This document shows, piece by piece, positions 29,385 to 38,566 of a DNA stretch of 64,000 nt. Both the position numbers and the translations under genes were made by a program. The DNA is from Bradyrhizobium japonicum USDA 6 (GTDB lineage: Bacteria; Pseudomonadota; Alphaproteobacteria; Rhizobiales; Xanthobacteraceae), in NCBI RefSeq assembly GCF_000284375.1, contig NC_017249.1, forward strand, positions 2,458,001 to 2,522,000. Reading direction: 5' to 3'. The notes under the pieces were generated by a model that was given only the letters and a program-made list of their open reading frames with translations, was not told where the DNA came from and ran no database searches. Position 1 is the stretch's first letter. Each line of letters begins with the position of its first letter.

Positions 29385-29543
29385 CGAGTCTTGTGCCGAA
29401 AAATTGCAGATTCTGGTGCCAAATTCGGCACAAACGGCCTTGTCCCGCCAAAGCTTTCACAAACGCGGATTGACAGCCCGCCGCCCCCTTCCTTATATGC
29501 CGCGCGTTCGCGAGATCGGCCGTTCCGCCGTTCGCGACCCTGT

Positions 29544-29620
29544 GGCGGGGTAGCTCAGCTGGTTAGAGCACGGGAATCATAATCCTGGGGTCGGGGGTTC
29601 GAGTCCCTCTCCCGCTACCA
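29544..29620 (+). tRNA. tRNA-Met (anticodon CAT)
   Basis: A 77-base cloverleaf ending in encoded CCA. The D-arm is GCTCAGCTGGTTAGAGC, the anticodon stem CGGGA/TCCTG encloses the loop ATCATAA with anticodon CAT, and the T-loop is TTCGAGT. The GGCGGGG acceptor end, without initiator features, suggests elongator tRNA-Met; tRNA-Ile2 with lysidine cannot be fully excluded. Confidence 0.93.
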
Positions 29621-29999
29621 TCTTTCCCCACACCCCTTTGATCTGGTTTGGGAAAGCTTTTTCCCCCAGCAGGGCGTTTAGCCGGCCGATATCTCCACCG
29701 TTACGCCACCGAGGCGTGATGGATCTCGGAAGACGGTGAAAGAAGGATTTGCATCGTCGATTTGGATCGACGAAGTCGGAAACCGACGTCTCGATGGAGA
29801 TTCTCAAGGGCGACGGTCGCGCGGGGCACCGCAACTCTAGAAACCAGCCGTTAGGGCCTCTACGCCCGCCGCTCGGGCAGGGCACGCCCGGCAGGACCGG
29901 TGCGCGTTGCAGGTGCATGGGCCGTTCAAGCGCAACAGTCTGGGCGAAAACGAATGTTGGCTCATAAATAGATGTTGCGGGGGCGCTTCGATGCGATGT
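29621..29999. other. Intergenic region after the tRNA with no supported gene
   Basis: About 380 bases between tRNA-Met and the CoA-transferase stop codon. Short frames exist on both strands, but none has a good start, ribosome binding site or family match. No direct repeat of the tRNA 3' end was seen that would mark an integrated element. Confidence 0.5.
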
Positions 30000-31586
30000 T
30001 CACGCTTGCGATCGCGATCGTTTCACTCGCTCGCGGCTCACGACATCCGCTGCAAGGTCCATTAGTTGTGGAAGAAAGAGCCGCTCGTCCATTATCGCAA
30101 CGTTTTCTGCGATGGCCGGCTGAAAGTCCATATGCGCTACGACATCGCGTTCAACATCAATGCCGGGCGCGATTTCGATCAGTTGAAGGCCATCGCCCGA
30201 GGCTTGGAACACGGCGCGCTCCGTCACGAACAGTGCGGTACGACCTTCCTTTACGGCGAACGCGGCATTGTAGCAGATCTGCTCGACCGATTTGATGAAC
30301 TTGCGATGCCGGCCTTCGCGGACAATGCGGAGCTTGCCGTCCTCGAAACGAACCTCGAGCCCGCCGGCAGTGAAAGTACCGCTGAAAACGACCTTGCGGG
30401 CGTTCTGGCTAATATTGATGAAACCGCCGACGCCGACAATCTTGTCGCCAAAGCGAGAGATGTTGACGTTGCCCGCGGGATCGACCTCCGCGAATGATAG
30501 GAAGGCGATATCGAGCCCCCCGCCGTCGTAGAAGTCGAACTGGTAGGGCGCGTCGATCACGGCATCGTAGTTCTGCGCGGTGCCGGAATCAGGCCCGGTC
30601 AACGGCGCGCCGCCGATAAAACCTTGCTCGTTGGTCAGGACGATGTCGTCCAGAATGCCTTCTTCCGAGGCAACCGCCGAGATGCCCGTGGAAATGCCGG
30701 CGCCGAGATTGCAAACCGCACCCGGCAGGATCTCCATCGCAGCGCGGCGGGCGACGATCTTGCGCTCGGAGAAGGGCAGCTTTTTCAAATGTTCGAGCGG
30801 AATGCGCAGCTCGCCCGCATAGGCCGGATTGTAGTCGGTTGCGTAGGTCTGGCGCTGGTCGGGATCGACCACGATGTGGTCGACGAGAATGCCTGGGATC
30901 TTCACGCTCTTCGGCGGAAGCGTACCGCGCCTGGCGAGGCGCTTCACCTGCACGATCACGGTGCCGCCTTGCTGGCGGCAGGCCTGAGCTGTGGAGATCA
31001 TCTCGCCGAACAGCGCTTCGTCTTCCATCGTGACGTTGCCGTCCTCGTCCGCCGTGGTGCCGCGGAGCAGCACGACGTTGAGCGGGAGCGGCTTGTAGCG
31101 CAGCCACTCCTCGCCATCGATGATCATGAGCTGGACGAGATCGTCCCTGGCGGTCTCGCTTTGTCGGCCGCCGCGCTGGCGCGGATCGACGAAGGTGTGC
31201 AGGCCAACCTTGGTGATCAGACCCGGGCGGCGTCCGGCCATCTCGCGGGTGAGCTGCGACAGCACGCCCTGGGGGAGGGTGTAGGATTCGATCTTGTTGT
31301 CACGCGCGAGAGGGATCAGGGAGGGAGAGTCGATCAACGCGCTGGTGACGCTGCGCTTGAGCATGCCCTCATGGCGGAAGCGATCGACGCCCTGTGCGAC
31401 ACGGTCGCCGAGGCCGACGACGTGAATGAGACAGAGGTCGCGCGGCTGCCCTTCTTCGAGGAAGCGCTTTTCGATCGCAACGATGATGGACTCAGGGATG
31501 CAGTGGCCGCCGCCGGACCCGCTGATCATCACGCTGTCTCCACGCCGGATCAGCTTTGCCGCGTCCGATGCCGAAATAATCTTCAC
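30000..31586 (-). CDS. Acyl-CoA:carboxylate CoA-transferase (YdiF/propionate CoA-transferase-like)
   Basis: A 528-residue fused alpha-beta CoA-transferase of family I. The N-terminal half has the glycine-rich GDSVMISGSGGGHCIPES. The C-terminal half has LGAGISTGI and TNEQGFIGGAP, whose Glu near residue 320 is the catalytic residue forming the CoA thioester. It transfers CoA between short acyl-CoAs and free acids. The start is GTG 31586 with a GGGGTG site; the frame is open to 32420, but that part is antisense to the next gene. A LacI-type operator lies 36 bases upstream. It is divergent from the 31728 gene. Confidence 0.9.
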   Translation of the reverse strand: MKIISASDAAKLIRRGDSVMISGSGGGHCIPESIIVAIEKRFLEEGQPRDLCLIHVVGLGDRVAQGVDRFRHEGMLKRSVTSALIDSPSLIPLARDNKIESYTLPQGVLSQLTREMAGRRPGLITKVGLHTFVDPRQRGGRQSETARDDLVQLMIIDGEEWLRYKPLPLNVVLLRGTTADEDGNVTMEDEALFGEMISTAQACRQQGGTVIVQVKRLARRGTLPPKSVKIPGILVDHIVVDPDQRQTYATDYNPAYAGELRIPLEHLKKLPFSERKIVARRAAMEILPGAVCNLGAGISTGISAVASEEGILDDIVLTNEQGFIGGAPLTGPDSGTAQNYDAVIDAPYQFDFYDGGGLDIAFLSFAEVDPAGNVNISRFGDKIVGVGGFINISQNARKVVFSGTFTAGGLEVRFEDGKLRIVREGRHRKFIKSVEQICYNAAFAVKEGRTALFVTERAVFQASGDGLQLIEIAPGIDVERDVVAHMDFQPAIAENVAIMDERLFLPQLMDLAADVVSRERVKRSRSQA

Positions 31587-31621
31587 GGTAGCACCCCAGA
31601 ATAGCTGATTGACGTCATTTT

Positions 31622-31635
31622 TGTAACCGGTTACA
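31622..31635. promoter_or_regulatory. LacI-family operator, site 1
   Basis: Perfect 14-bp palindrome TGTAACCGGTTACA with the central CCGG typical of LacI/GalR operators. It lies between the divergent CoA-transferase and the 31728 gene, which leads into the lacI-type regulator. A near-identical site occurs at 39541-39562, at the other end of the cluster. Confidence 0.75.
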
Positions 31636-31727
31636 TAGGTCGGACGATTGGGCGTGTCAAGCTGCGCATCCGTGCCAGTTTCCGTGATCCGGCGCATGTC
31701 GCGGGCGTTACAAACGAGGTCGTCGCG

Positions 31728-32423
31728 ATGGCTCTTCTCGGCAAAGGCGTTTTGGCCATCTGGAACGGCATCAAGCCGGAGGCCGAAGAAGATTTCGTCG
31801 CCTGGCATGTCCGCGAGCACATTCCAGAGCGCGTGGGACTTCCGGGTTTCCTGCGCGGCCGGCGTTATGTCGCGCTCGACGGTCACCCCAAATACTTCAA
31901 CTTCTATGAGACCGCGAGCGCGGCCGATCTGTCGTCCGCCGCCTATCAGGCGCGGCTGAATGCACCGACGGACTGGACCCGCCAGGTGGTCGCGCACTTC
32001 CTCGATACCTCGCGCACTATCTGCGATGTGGCCTGGAGCACCGGTCTCGGCGAGGGAGGCTTCATCGAGGCCATCAGTTTTGAAACAGCGCTCGCGCCGG
32101 ACGCCCTGGCGTCCAATCTGAGGGCACAGTTGAATGCTGCACGCGCGGCCGCCCCCGGCATTGTCGGCGTCCACCTCCTGCAAGGGCAGACTCAGGCCGG
32201 GCAGAGTCAGACCGCCGAGAGGGCGCTCCGCGGTGGCCCTGACAAGGTCGCGGCGTGGATCCTGCTGGTCGAGGGCAGCGAACCCGAATCCTTGCGGAAA
32301 CTTCGCGCGGAAGCCGGCAGCAATTCCGAACTGGAGCGTCATGGGGCCGCGCGCGCGATCAGTCGCGGCCTGTACGCACTGCAATTCGCCCTCACCAAGA
32401 CCGAGATCGCGAACTCGCAATAG
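31728..32423 (+). CDS. Dimeric alpha/beta-barrel-like protein (DUF4286-like), unknown function
   Basis: A 231-residue soluble protein. The N-terminal half reads GVLAIWNGIKPEAEEDFVAWH then HIPERVGLPGFLRGRRY, which looks like DUF4286 and the dimeric ferredoxin-like barrels (stress-responsive A/B barrel). The C-terminal half looks like a weaker repeat. Some relatives degrade or isomerise small acids, but no catalytic residue can be named. It is the first gene of a forward operon with lacI and the AroE-like gene, under operator site 1. Confidence 0.65.
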   Translation: MALLGKGVLAIWNGIKPEAEEDFVAWHVREHIPERVGLPGFLRGRRYVALDGHPKYFNFYETASAADLSSAAYQARLNAPTDWTRQVVAHFLDTSRTICDVAWSTGLGEGGFIEAISFETALAPDALASNLRAQLNAARAAAPGIVGVHLLQGQTQAGQSQTAERALRGGPDKVAAWILLVEGSEPESLRKLRAEAGSNSELERHGAARAISRGLYALQFALTKTEIANSQ

Positions 32424-32519
32424 GTCGGAGGAAGCCGGGCTACTGCGCAGGCAGCGGCGAACATGTTACGTTGAAAGTACCGGAGCGAAGTTCGATTTCG
32501 TATCCGGCCAGGAGAGAAA

Positions 32520-33584
32520 ATGCCGTCACTCGAAGAGCCCCAGCAAATCCTTCAGCAGGAGGCGACGCCGCCAAGAAACAGCGTTGGCCTCCGAGATGTC
32601 GCGCGCGCAGCTGGCGTCTCGACAGCGACGGTCTCTCGCGTGATCAACAATCCCGCGGCGGTGTCGCCAAAGCTTCGCGCCCGCGTCGAATCCGTCGTCA
32701 AGCACCTCGGCTGGGTTCCGGACGGGGCGGCGCGGGCGTTGACGACCCGGAAATCGAACGCCATTGGCGCGGTGTTTCCGACGCTCTCCCACGGCGATTT
32801 CGCGCGGGCCACCAATGCGATCCAGGAAGAGCTGCTGGTCAGCGGCTATACCCTGCTGCTGGCTTGCTCGAATTACGATGCGGCCCAGGAATATGCGCAG
32901 GTGCGAAAATTCGTCGAGCAAGGCATCGACGGCATCATCTTGATCGGCAAGGCGCATCATCCCGAGCTCGAACACTTTCTCAATCAGCGCGGCGTGCCCT
33001 TTGTCTACGCTTTCGTCTACGACCCCGAAACGCATGGAACCTGCGTTGGTCCCGACAATCGCAAGGCACTCTTCCGGCTGACGAACTATCTGATCGATCA
33101 TGGCCATAGCCGATTCGGGCTGATTGCGCAGTCGACGCAGAACAACGATCGTGCCGCCGCGCGCCTCGAAGGCGTCCGTGATGCGCTGGCCGAGCGCGGT
33201 CTTGCCGTTCGCCCGCAGCACTTTGCGATTGGCGAGTGGACGATTGCAGAGGGAAGGGCGCTGTTTCGCCAGATCATGGCCGCGGAACCACGACCGACCG
33301 CCGTGATTTGCGGCAACGCATTTTTGGCCGTCGGCGCCCTGCTCGAAAGCCAGGACATGGGCATCAAGGTGCCGGATCAACTGTCAATCGTCGGCTATGA
33401 CGACATCGAGATCATGAACCATCTGCCGATCCCGATCACGACCATGAGGGTGCAGGGCGAACTGGTCGGCCGCGACGCCGCCCGCTTCATCATCGGTCGT
33501 GTCGAGAACCGTCCGATCGAGATCGCGTTTGAATGCAGCGCGGAGCTCTTGATCCGGAAATCGTCTGGGCCGGCACCGGCATGA
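32520..33584 (+). CDS. LacI-family transcriptional regulator
   Basis: A 354-residue repressor. The HTH is VGLRDVARAAGVSTATVSRVI (22-42) and the hinge follows near 60. The periplasmic-binding-like effector domain has conserved SIVGYDDIEIM (near 305-316). LacI proteins release operators on binding a sugar or acid effector. It is embedded in the cluster it probably controls, whose two divergent regions share the TGTA(A/T)CCGGTTACA palindrome. Its stop overlaps the next ATG (ATGA). Confidence 0.94.
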   Translation: MPSLEEPQQILQQEATPPRNSVGLRDVARAAGVSTATVSRVINNPAAVSPKLRARVESVVKHLGWVPDGAARALTTRKSNAIGAVFPTLSHGDFARATNAIQEELLVSGYTLLLACSNYDAAQEYAQVRKFVEQGIDGIILIGKAHHPELEHFLNQRGVPFVYAFVYDPETHGTCVGPDNRKALFRLTNYLIDHGHSRFGLIAQSTQNNDRAAARLEGVRDALAERGLAVRPQHFAIGEWTIAEGRALFRQIMAAEPRPTAVICGNAFLAVGALLESQDMGIKVPDQLSIVGYDDIEIMNHLPIPITTMRVQGELVGRDAARFIIGRVENRPIEIAFECSAELLIRKSSGPAPA

Positions 33585-34404
33585 TGGGACAGGTGACAGC
33601 GGAACAAGCTCGGGTCGACGGCAACACGAAACTGCTCGCGATCATCGGAGACCCCATCGCGCAGGTACGGTCGCCGGAAATCTACAATCCGCGGATCGTC
33701 AAAGCAGGTGTCAATGCGATCCTGCTGCCGATGCAGATCCCGACGGAGGCGTTCGATGACGCAGTGAAGGGTATCATGGCGATCAGAAACTTGCTGGGCT
33801 TCGTCGTGACCTATCCGCACAAGGAACGCGTTCTTCCCTATGCCGACAAGATCGGCCGGGTCGGGCGGGCGGTCGGTGCGATCAATGCGATGCGCCGCGA
33901 AGCGGACGGCTCGTGGACGGGGGATATGTTCGACGGTGCCGGCCTGCTCGGTGCGCTGGCCTCCCTGGGCCAGACCGCGGCCGGTCGCCGCATCCTGCTG
34001 CTTGGAGCTGGCGGGGCAGGGAGCGCGATCGCCATGGCGCTTGCCGCCGCCGGCGCCGCCGAAATCGGCGTGTTCGATCTCGATGCGAGCCGCGCCAGCA
34101 ACCTCGCGGAGCGGGTTCAAAAAATTTCCCCGGCTGCCGCGGCCACGCGTGCGAGCCTGACATCGCGGGCTTCGATTTGCTGATCAACGCAACGCCGGTT
34201 GGAATGGCGCCCGCCTTCGCGCTTGCGCCGTTTCGTGGCGAGCTTCACGCAGGTCTCACCGTGATCGATATCGTCCCGAAGCCGGAAACGACGGCGCTGC
34301 TGGCGCTCGCGCGCGAAAAAGGCTGCCCTGCCGCGAATGGCGCGGCGATGATCAGCGGGCAGGCGGATGCGGTGCTGGCGTTTTTTGGGATCGGGGCCGC
34401 CTGA
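33581..34404 (+). pseudogene. Shikimate/quinate dehydrogenase-like (AroE family) protein, single frameshift
   Basis: Starts at ATG 33581, overlapping the lacI stop. The N-terminal frame (to a stop near 34183) has the AroE substrate domain with catalytic Lys81 (TYPHKE) and Asp118 (MFDGAG), and the NADP-binding LGAGGAGSAI (141-150). The C-terminal frame begins near 34130 with IAGFDLLINATPVGM. One missing base, plausibly in the C4 run at 34128-34131, separates them; restoring it gives 274 residues. The shikimate-binding Ser pair of housekeeping AroE is altered (IAQVRSP), so this is a catabolic paralogue. A sequencing error is as likely as true inactivation. Confidence 0.8.
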
Positions 34405-34416
34405 GCAGGGCCGCGG

Positions 34417-34442
34417 TCCCAGGCGAAGCGCTTCGCCTGGGA
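34417..34442. terminator. Bidirectional hairpin between convergent genes
   Basis: A perfect 26-base palindrome (13-bp arms, TCCCAGGCGAAGC on each strand) lies between the AroE-like stop (34404) and the stop of the FAH-family gene (34458). No strong T-run follows, but position and stability suggest it ends transcription from both sides. Confidence 0.6.
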
Positions 34443-34457
34443 TCGTGTTTGCGTGCC

Positions 34458-35303
34458 CTATTGCGCAGGCGTCACGATTTGACGCTGCTCGCCGAGACCG
34501 GTCACGCCGAGCGTCATCACGTCGCCGGCTTTCATGAACTTGTTCGGCTTCATGCCGAGGCCAACGCCGGGCGGCGTGCCCGTCGTGACGATGTCGCCCG
34601 GCATCAGCCGCATGAATCGGCTGAGATAGGCGACGAGTGTCTTGATCGGGAAGATCATGCGCGTCGTGGTCCCGGTCTGGACGCGGGTACCGTTAAGGTC
34701 CAGCCACAGATCCAGCTTCTGCGGATCGGGCACCTCGTCACTGGTCACGAGCCAGGGCCCGCACGGCGCGAAGCCGGGATAGCTCTTGCCCTTCGCCCAT
34801 TGTCCCTCCCACTCGATCTGATACTCACGCTCCGAGATGTCATTGAGCACCATGTAGCCCGCGACATAGTTGAGCGCGTTCTCCTCGCTGACATGCCAGC
34901 AGGTCTGGCCGATGACGAAGGCGAGTTCGACTTCCCAGTCGAGTTTCTTCGATCCCGGCGGCAGCAACACGGGATCGTTCGCGCCGCACAGCGCGCCGGT
35001 GTGCTTGTTGAAGATGATTGGCTGGGTCGGAATCGGCGCGTTCGTCTCTTCGGCATGGTCGGTGTAGTTGAGGCCGATGCAGACGAGATTGGGAACCTGC
35101 GCGACCGGAACGCCGTAGCGAACCGAGCCGCTTACCTCGGGCAGGCCGCTCAAATCCGCCGCCTTGAGACGTGACAGCCCGGCCGGAGACAGCGCGGCGA
35201 CGTCAATATCTTGCACGATCGAGGACAGATCGCGCAGCTTGCCGCTGGCATCAATCGTGCCGGGCTTTTCTTGACCCGAAGGGCCGAAACGAACGAGTTT
35301 CAT
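34458..35303 (-). CDS. Fumarylacetoacetate hydrolase (FAH)-family enzyme
   Basis: A 281-residue FAH-fold protein. The domain begins near residue 73 with CIGLNYTDHAEE. Metal-binding motifs are DWEVELAFVIG, NDISEREYQ and MIFPIKTLVAY with TTGTPPGVG. FAH relatives hydrolyse or decarboxylate diketo acids using Mg2+. The opening (MKLVRFGPSGQEKPGTIDA) resembles the group containing 2,4-diketo-3-deoxy-L-fuconate/rhamnonate hydrolases and proteins annotated as ureidoglycolate lyase; that is my recollection of family patterns only. It ends the minus-strand catabolic operon. Confidence 0.88.
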   Translation of the reverse strand: MKLVRFGPSGQEKPGTIDASGKLRDLSSIVQDIDVAALSPAGLSRLKAADLSGLPEVSGSVRYGVPVAQVPNLVCIGLNYTDHAEETNAPIPTQPIIFNKHTGALCGANDPVLLPPGSKKLDWEVELAFVIGQTCWHVSEENALNYVAGYMVLNDISEREYQIEWEGQWAKGKSYPGFAPCGPWLVTSDEVPDPQKLDLWLDLNGTRVQTGTTTRMIFPIKTLVAYLSRFMRLMPGDIVTTGTPPGVGLGMKPNKFMKAGDVMTLGVTGLGEQRQIVTPAQ

Positions 35304-35348
35304 CGGGTATTCTCCTTGATGATGCGATGATGGGAATTGGCCTGCGCG

Positions 35349-36128
35349 CTAGCGTCCCGAAAAGACCGGCGCGCGCTTCTGGAAAAATGCCGCGGCACCT
35401 TCCTGGAGGTCATCCGAGTCAAAGATATTCTGCTGAGCAACGGTCGAGCGCAACAAGGCGGCATCCAGCGGTTCATCCTGCGATTGCTCGACCAGCTCCT
35501 TGGCGAGCCGGTTTGAGATGGGGCCGCGTGCACTGATGGTGTCAGCGACCTTGCGCGCCATTTCGAGCGCCGAGATGTCGGCGACAAAGTTCGCAAGCCC
35601 CCAGTCGAGCGCGCGCTCGGTATCGATCTGCTCGCCCGTGAAGAGCATCTGCTTGGCGCGGGCGGGGCCGACGAGGCGGCTTACCCGCACGGCCCCGTTG
35701 CCTGCCAGGCCACCGAGATGGCATTCGGGGAAGCCAACCGAGACCCCGCGCCTGAGGACGCGCAGATCACAGCACAGCGCAAGCTCGAAACCCCCGCCCA
35801 GCGCCGGTCCATCGATCGCCGCAATGGTCGGCATGGTGAGCCTCGCCAGATTGCGCAGGACCATGTCCTCGAACAGGATCTTCTGCTCGCTCGCATCATG
35901 ACGGATCGGCCCGAATTCCCTGATGTCGCTGCCGGCACAGAATGCCCGCGCGTCCCCGCCGTGGAGAATGACGCAGCGAATGTCCGGCTCTCGGGCCAGC
36001 TCGCAGACGGCCTGATTGAGTTGACGCAACATCGCGCGCGTCACCAAATTCAGGGGACCGTTGGCGAGCGCGATCTCCGCGATGACGCCGCGGCGGATGG
36101 TTTGCACCAGGGCAGGGGCCGTCGCCAT
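35349..36128 (-). CDS. Enoyl-CoA hydratase/isomerase family protein
   Basis: A 259-residue crotonase-fold protein. The oxyanion-hole segments are AFCAGSDIREF and ALGGGFELALCCDLRV. The catalytic acid region reads FPECHLGGLAGNGA: one acidic residue is kept (PE) and the second usual Glu position (PGxGGT) is replaced, so the chemistry may differ from simple hydration. Its start overlaps the stop of the ABC ATPase gene by one base. In the cluster it would act on a CoA-activated intermediate formed by the CoA-transferase. Confidence 0.88.
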   Translation of the reverse strand: MATAPALVQTIRRGVIAEIALANGPLNLVTRAMLRQLNQAVCELAREPDIRCVILHGGDARAFCAGSDIREFGPIRHDASEQKILFEDMVLRNLARLTMPTIAAIDGPALGGGFELALCCDLRVLRRGVSVGFPECHLGGLAGNGAVRVSRLVGPARAKQMLFTGEQIDTERALDWGLANFVADISALEMARKVADTISARGPISNRLAKELVEQSQDEPLDAALLRSTVAQQNIFDSDDLQEGAAAFFQKRAPVFSGR

Positions 36129-36964
36129 TACTGTACGGCGGTAGCTTGCGGCATGGTGATGCCGTGAAGCACGCCCAGGCGCTCGAAATGGCGATGGATG
36201 CGGTCGACATAGGCGCCGAACTCCGGCGCGTCGCCGAGCACGATTGGGCGAGGGCGCCGCAGATCGACCTTGATGTCATCGATCACCTCGCCCGGACTGG
36301 GGCTCATCACCAGGATGCGATCGGACAGGCCAACTGCCTCCTCCACGCTGTGGGTGATGAAGACCACGGTCGGCCGCCGGCGGAGCCAAAGCGTCTCGAG
36401 ATCGGTGCGCACCTGAAGCCTGGTCAACGCGTCGAGCGCGCCAAATGGCTCGTCCATCAGGATCACGGAGGGATCGTGGACGAGCGTGCGGATTAGCGAG
36501 ACGCGCTGGCGCATGCCGCCGGAGAGCTGGCGCGGATATTTGTTCATGGCATGCTCGAGGCGGAGCTGCGCGAACAACTCCTTGGCCCGCACCGCAAGCT
36601 TTGCGCGATCCATCTTCCGGATATCGGCATGGAGCATGACGTTCTCGAACGCCGTGCGGAAGTCGAGCAGCAGATGGTCCTGGAAGGCGATGCCGACGTC
36701 GGTGACGGGCTCCCTGACCGCACGGCCGGCGACCATGATCTCTCCGGTGGTGTGCTTGAGCAAGCCCGCGACCATCAACATCAGTGTGCTCTTGCCGCAG
36801 CCGGACGCCCCGACGACAGAGATGAATTCGCCGGCGGGGATCGTCACGTCGATCGGCTTCAAGGCCTGAAACGGTTTTCCGGTCCCTTCGCCGAACGCCT
36901 TCGAGACGTTGCTGATCGTGATCGGGACGCCGGATGGGGTGGCCATGTCGGATTGAGCCGTCAT
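36128..36964 (-). CDS. ABC transporter ATP-binding protein (NitT/TauT type)
   Basis: A 278-residue ABC ATPase. Walker A is VGASGCGKST, the signature LSGGMRQRVSL, and Walker B VILMDEPFGALD, followed by the H-loop FITHSVEEA. It pairs with the permease and binding protein encoded upstream. The start ATG 36964 (MTAQSD) is chosen; the frame is open to 37141, but that only shadows the maoC gene. A second ATG at 36946 is possible. Confidence 0.92.
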   Translation of the reverse strand: MTAQSDMATPSGVPITISNVSKAFGEGTGKPFQALKPIDVTIPAGEFISVVGASGCGKSTLMLMVAGLLKHTTGEIMVAGRAVREPVTDVGIAFQDHLLLDFRTAFENVMLHADIRKMDRAKLAVRAKELFAQLRLEHAMNKYPRQLSGGMRQRVSLIRTLVHDPSVILMDEPFGALDALTRLQVRTDLETLWLRRRPTVVFITHSVEEAVGLSDRILVMSPSPGEVIDDIKVDLRRPRPIVLGDAPEFGAYVDRIHRHFERLGVLHGITMPQATAVQ

Positions 36965-36977
36965 GAGGATGTTCTCT

Positions 36978-37496
36978 CTAGTTTGACGGAGCTTGAACGG
37001 CGCCCGACGCCTTGACAGCCTCGAGCGGGACCTTGGAGACCAGAAGCGCCTTGCGGCCCTTCTGGACGACAACACCGTCCTGTTTGACGACCTCGACATC
37101 GAAATTGGCGATGGCCTGCGTCGGACGCGAGCGGCTGTCACGCAGCTCGGCGAGGACGTAATTCACGAAGATGGTGTCGCCGACGAAGATCGGCCCGACA
37201 AAGCGCCAATCGCTGATGCCGAGGAACGCGATCGCCGTTTCACGAAGCTCGCCCGTCCGCGCCCACATCAAGCCATGGGCATAGGCAAGGCCGAGCATGC
37301 CATGGGCGACCTTTTGGCCGAATTCGCTGGCGCGCGCGTAGACATCACTGGTGTGAAGCTCCGAATGATCGCCGGTCAACCCGGCAAAGCTCATCAGGTC
37401 GGCTTCCGTGATGGTGCGGCCAGGGCTTCGAAACCTCATGCCCTCATGGAGGTCTTCGAAGCGATATCCCAGTCTAGGTCTGTCGTTCATGGCCAT
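36978..37496 (-). CDS. MaoC-like dehydratase
   Basis: A 172-residue hot-dog-fold protein with the (R)-hydratase core: ITEADLMSFAGLTGDHSELHT supplies the Asp/His pair (FAGLTGDHSE), then FGQKVAHGMLGLAYAHGL. MaoC proteins hydrate or dehydrate CoA thioesters. Its place between the binding-protein and ATPase genes of one ABC system ties the transporter to CoA-ester catabolism. Confidence 0.88.
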   Translation of the reverse strand: MAMNDRPRLGYRFEDLHEGMRFRSPGRTITEADLMSFAGLTGDHSELHTSDVYARASEFGQKVAHGMLGLAYAHGLMWARTGELRETAIAFLGISDWRFVGPIFVGDTIFVNYVLAELRDSRSRPTQAIANFDVEVVKQDGVVVQKGRKALLVSKVPLEAVKASGAVQAPSN

Positions 37497-37518
37497 GCTC
37501 GGGGTTTACGGCAGATCA

Positions 37519-38517
37519 CTATTTGCACGCCCGCATTTCACCGTCGGCCGGGAGATAAGCGTTGGTGTAGTAGCTCTTGGGATCCTGGCCTTCCGGCAGG
37601 AGCTTCACTTCGGAGAGCAGCGCCTGCGTCCGGGTCCAGTGCGCGTCCTCGGCCTTGCCGAGGAACTTGGCGCCGCCGCTGCAGAAGAGGGGCGTGATGG
37701 CGGCGAGCTCGGCGGTTGCGAGCTTCTCGTTGAGGTCCGGGAAGACAGCCTTGAGGTCCTTGACCGCCTTGTCGGGATTGTCGAGGGCGAAGCCCCAGCC
37801 CTTGAGGCTTGCGCCGATGAATTTCTTCAGGACATCAGGATTGTCCTTGATGAAGCTGTCGGAGGCGAAGATCGAGGTGCTGACGGTGGGCACGCCATAG
37901 TCGGCGAACCGATAATTATCCAGCGTCGCGCCCTGCTGCTCCAGCTGGATCTGATAGGAGTCCATCGATCCCAGGATGGCGTCGACCTGGCCCTGGAGCA
38001 GCGAGGGCACCATGGCCGCCACGGGCATGTTGATCATGGTCATGTCCGCTTCCTTCAGGCCATTCGCCTTCAGGAATAGCGGCATCATTGTCGTCTGCGA
38101 TGAGCCCGCGGGAACGCCGACCTTCTTTCCCTTCAGATCATTGATCGATTTGACCCCGCTCTTGGTCAGCGCGGAGACTTCGTTGGGATTGGACTGGTAG
38201 ATCGTCGCGACGACCTTCATCGGCGCCCCCTTGGCGATCAACTGGCTCACAGCGACGGCATCCGCATAAGCCAATTGCGAGCGGCCGCTGGCGACCAATT
38301 GAGCCGTGTTACCGGAGCCGTTGCCCTGGACGATGGTCACGTCGAGCCCAGCAGCCTTGTAAAATCCTTCGCCCAGTGCCGCCGCAAACCCGGCATTGGC
38401 GCCGCCCGCGGTCCAGTTGAGCTGAAACGTCACAGCGGTTTGTGCAGTCGCTGTCGAAGTCCACGAGCCAAGTGCCCAGCCGGCGACGATTAGGACGTTG
38501 GTCAAAGCGCGGTTCAT
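37519..38517 (-). CDS. ABC transporter substrate-binding protein (NMT1/THI5-like)
   Basis: A 332-residue periplasmic protein with a Sec signal (MNRALTNVLIVAGWALG, cleavage near TATAQT). The NMT1/SsuA-like core includes FQLNWTAGGANAGFAAALGEG and LKGKKVGVPAGSSQTT. Relatives bind pyrimidine precursors, nitrate, sulfonates or aromatic acids. The start at 38517 has a strong GGGAGGG site. It belongs to the same minus-strand operon as the permease, MaoC, ATPase, hydratase and FAH genes. Confidence 0.92.
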   Translation of the reverse strand: MNRALTNVLIVAGWALGSWTSTATAQTAVTFQLNWTAGGANAGFAAALGEGFYKAAGLDVTIVQGNGSGNTAQLVASGRSQLAYADAVAVSQLIAKGAPMKVVATIYQSNPNEVSALTKSGVKSINDLKGKKVGVPAGSSQTTMMPLFLKANGLKEADMTMINMPVAAMVPSLLQGQVDAILGSMDSYQIQLEQQGATLDNYRFADYGVPTVSTSIFASDSFIKDNPDVLKKFIGASLKGWGFALDNPDKAVKDLKAVFPDLNEKLATAELAAITPLFCSGGAKFLGKAEDAHWTRTQALLSEVKLLPEGQDPKSYYTNAYLPADGEMRACK

Positions 38518-38566
38518 TGAATGTCCCTCCCACATTATGATTTCTGATTTTAGGTTTTATGCATTT

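Noticed and set aside
29577..29918. Reverse frame ending in GEGLEPPTPGL
   Set aside because: The end is the antisense of tRNA-Met, a well-known source of false proteins.
31587..32420. N-terminal extension of the CoA-transferase frame (to 806 residues)
   Set aside because: The extension is antisense to the 31728 gene, has no family similarity, and a good GTG start with ribosome binding site exists at 31586.
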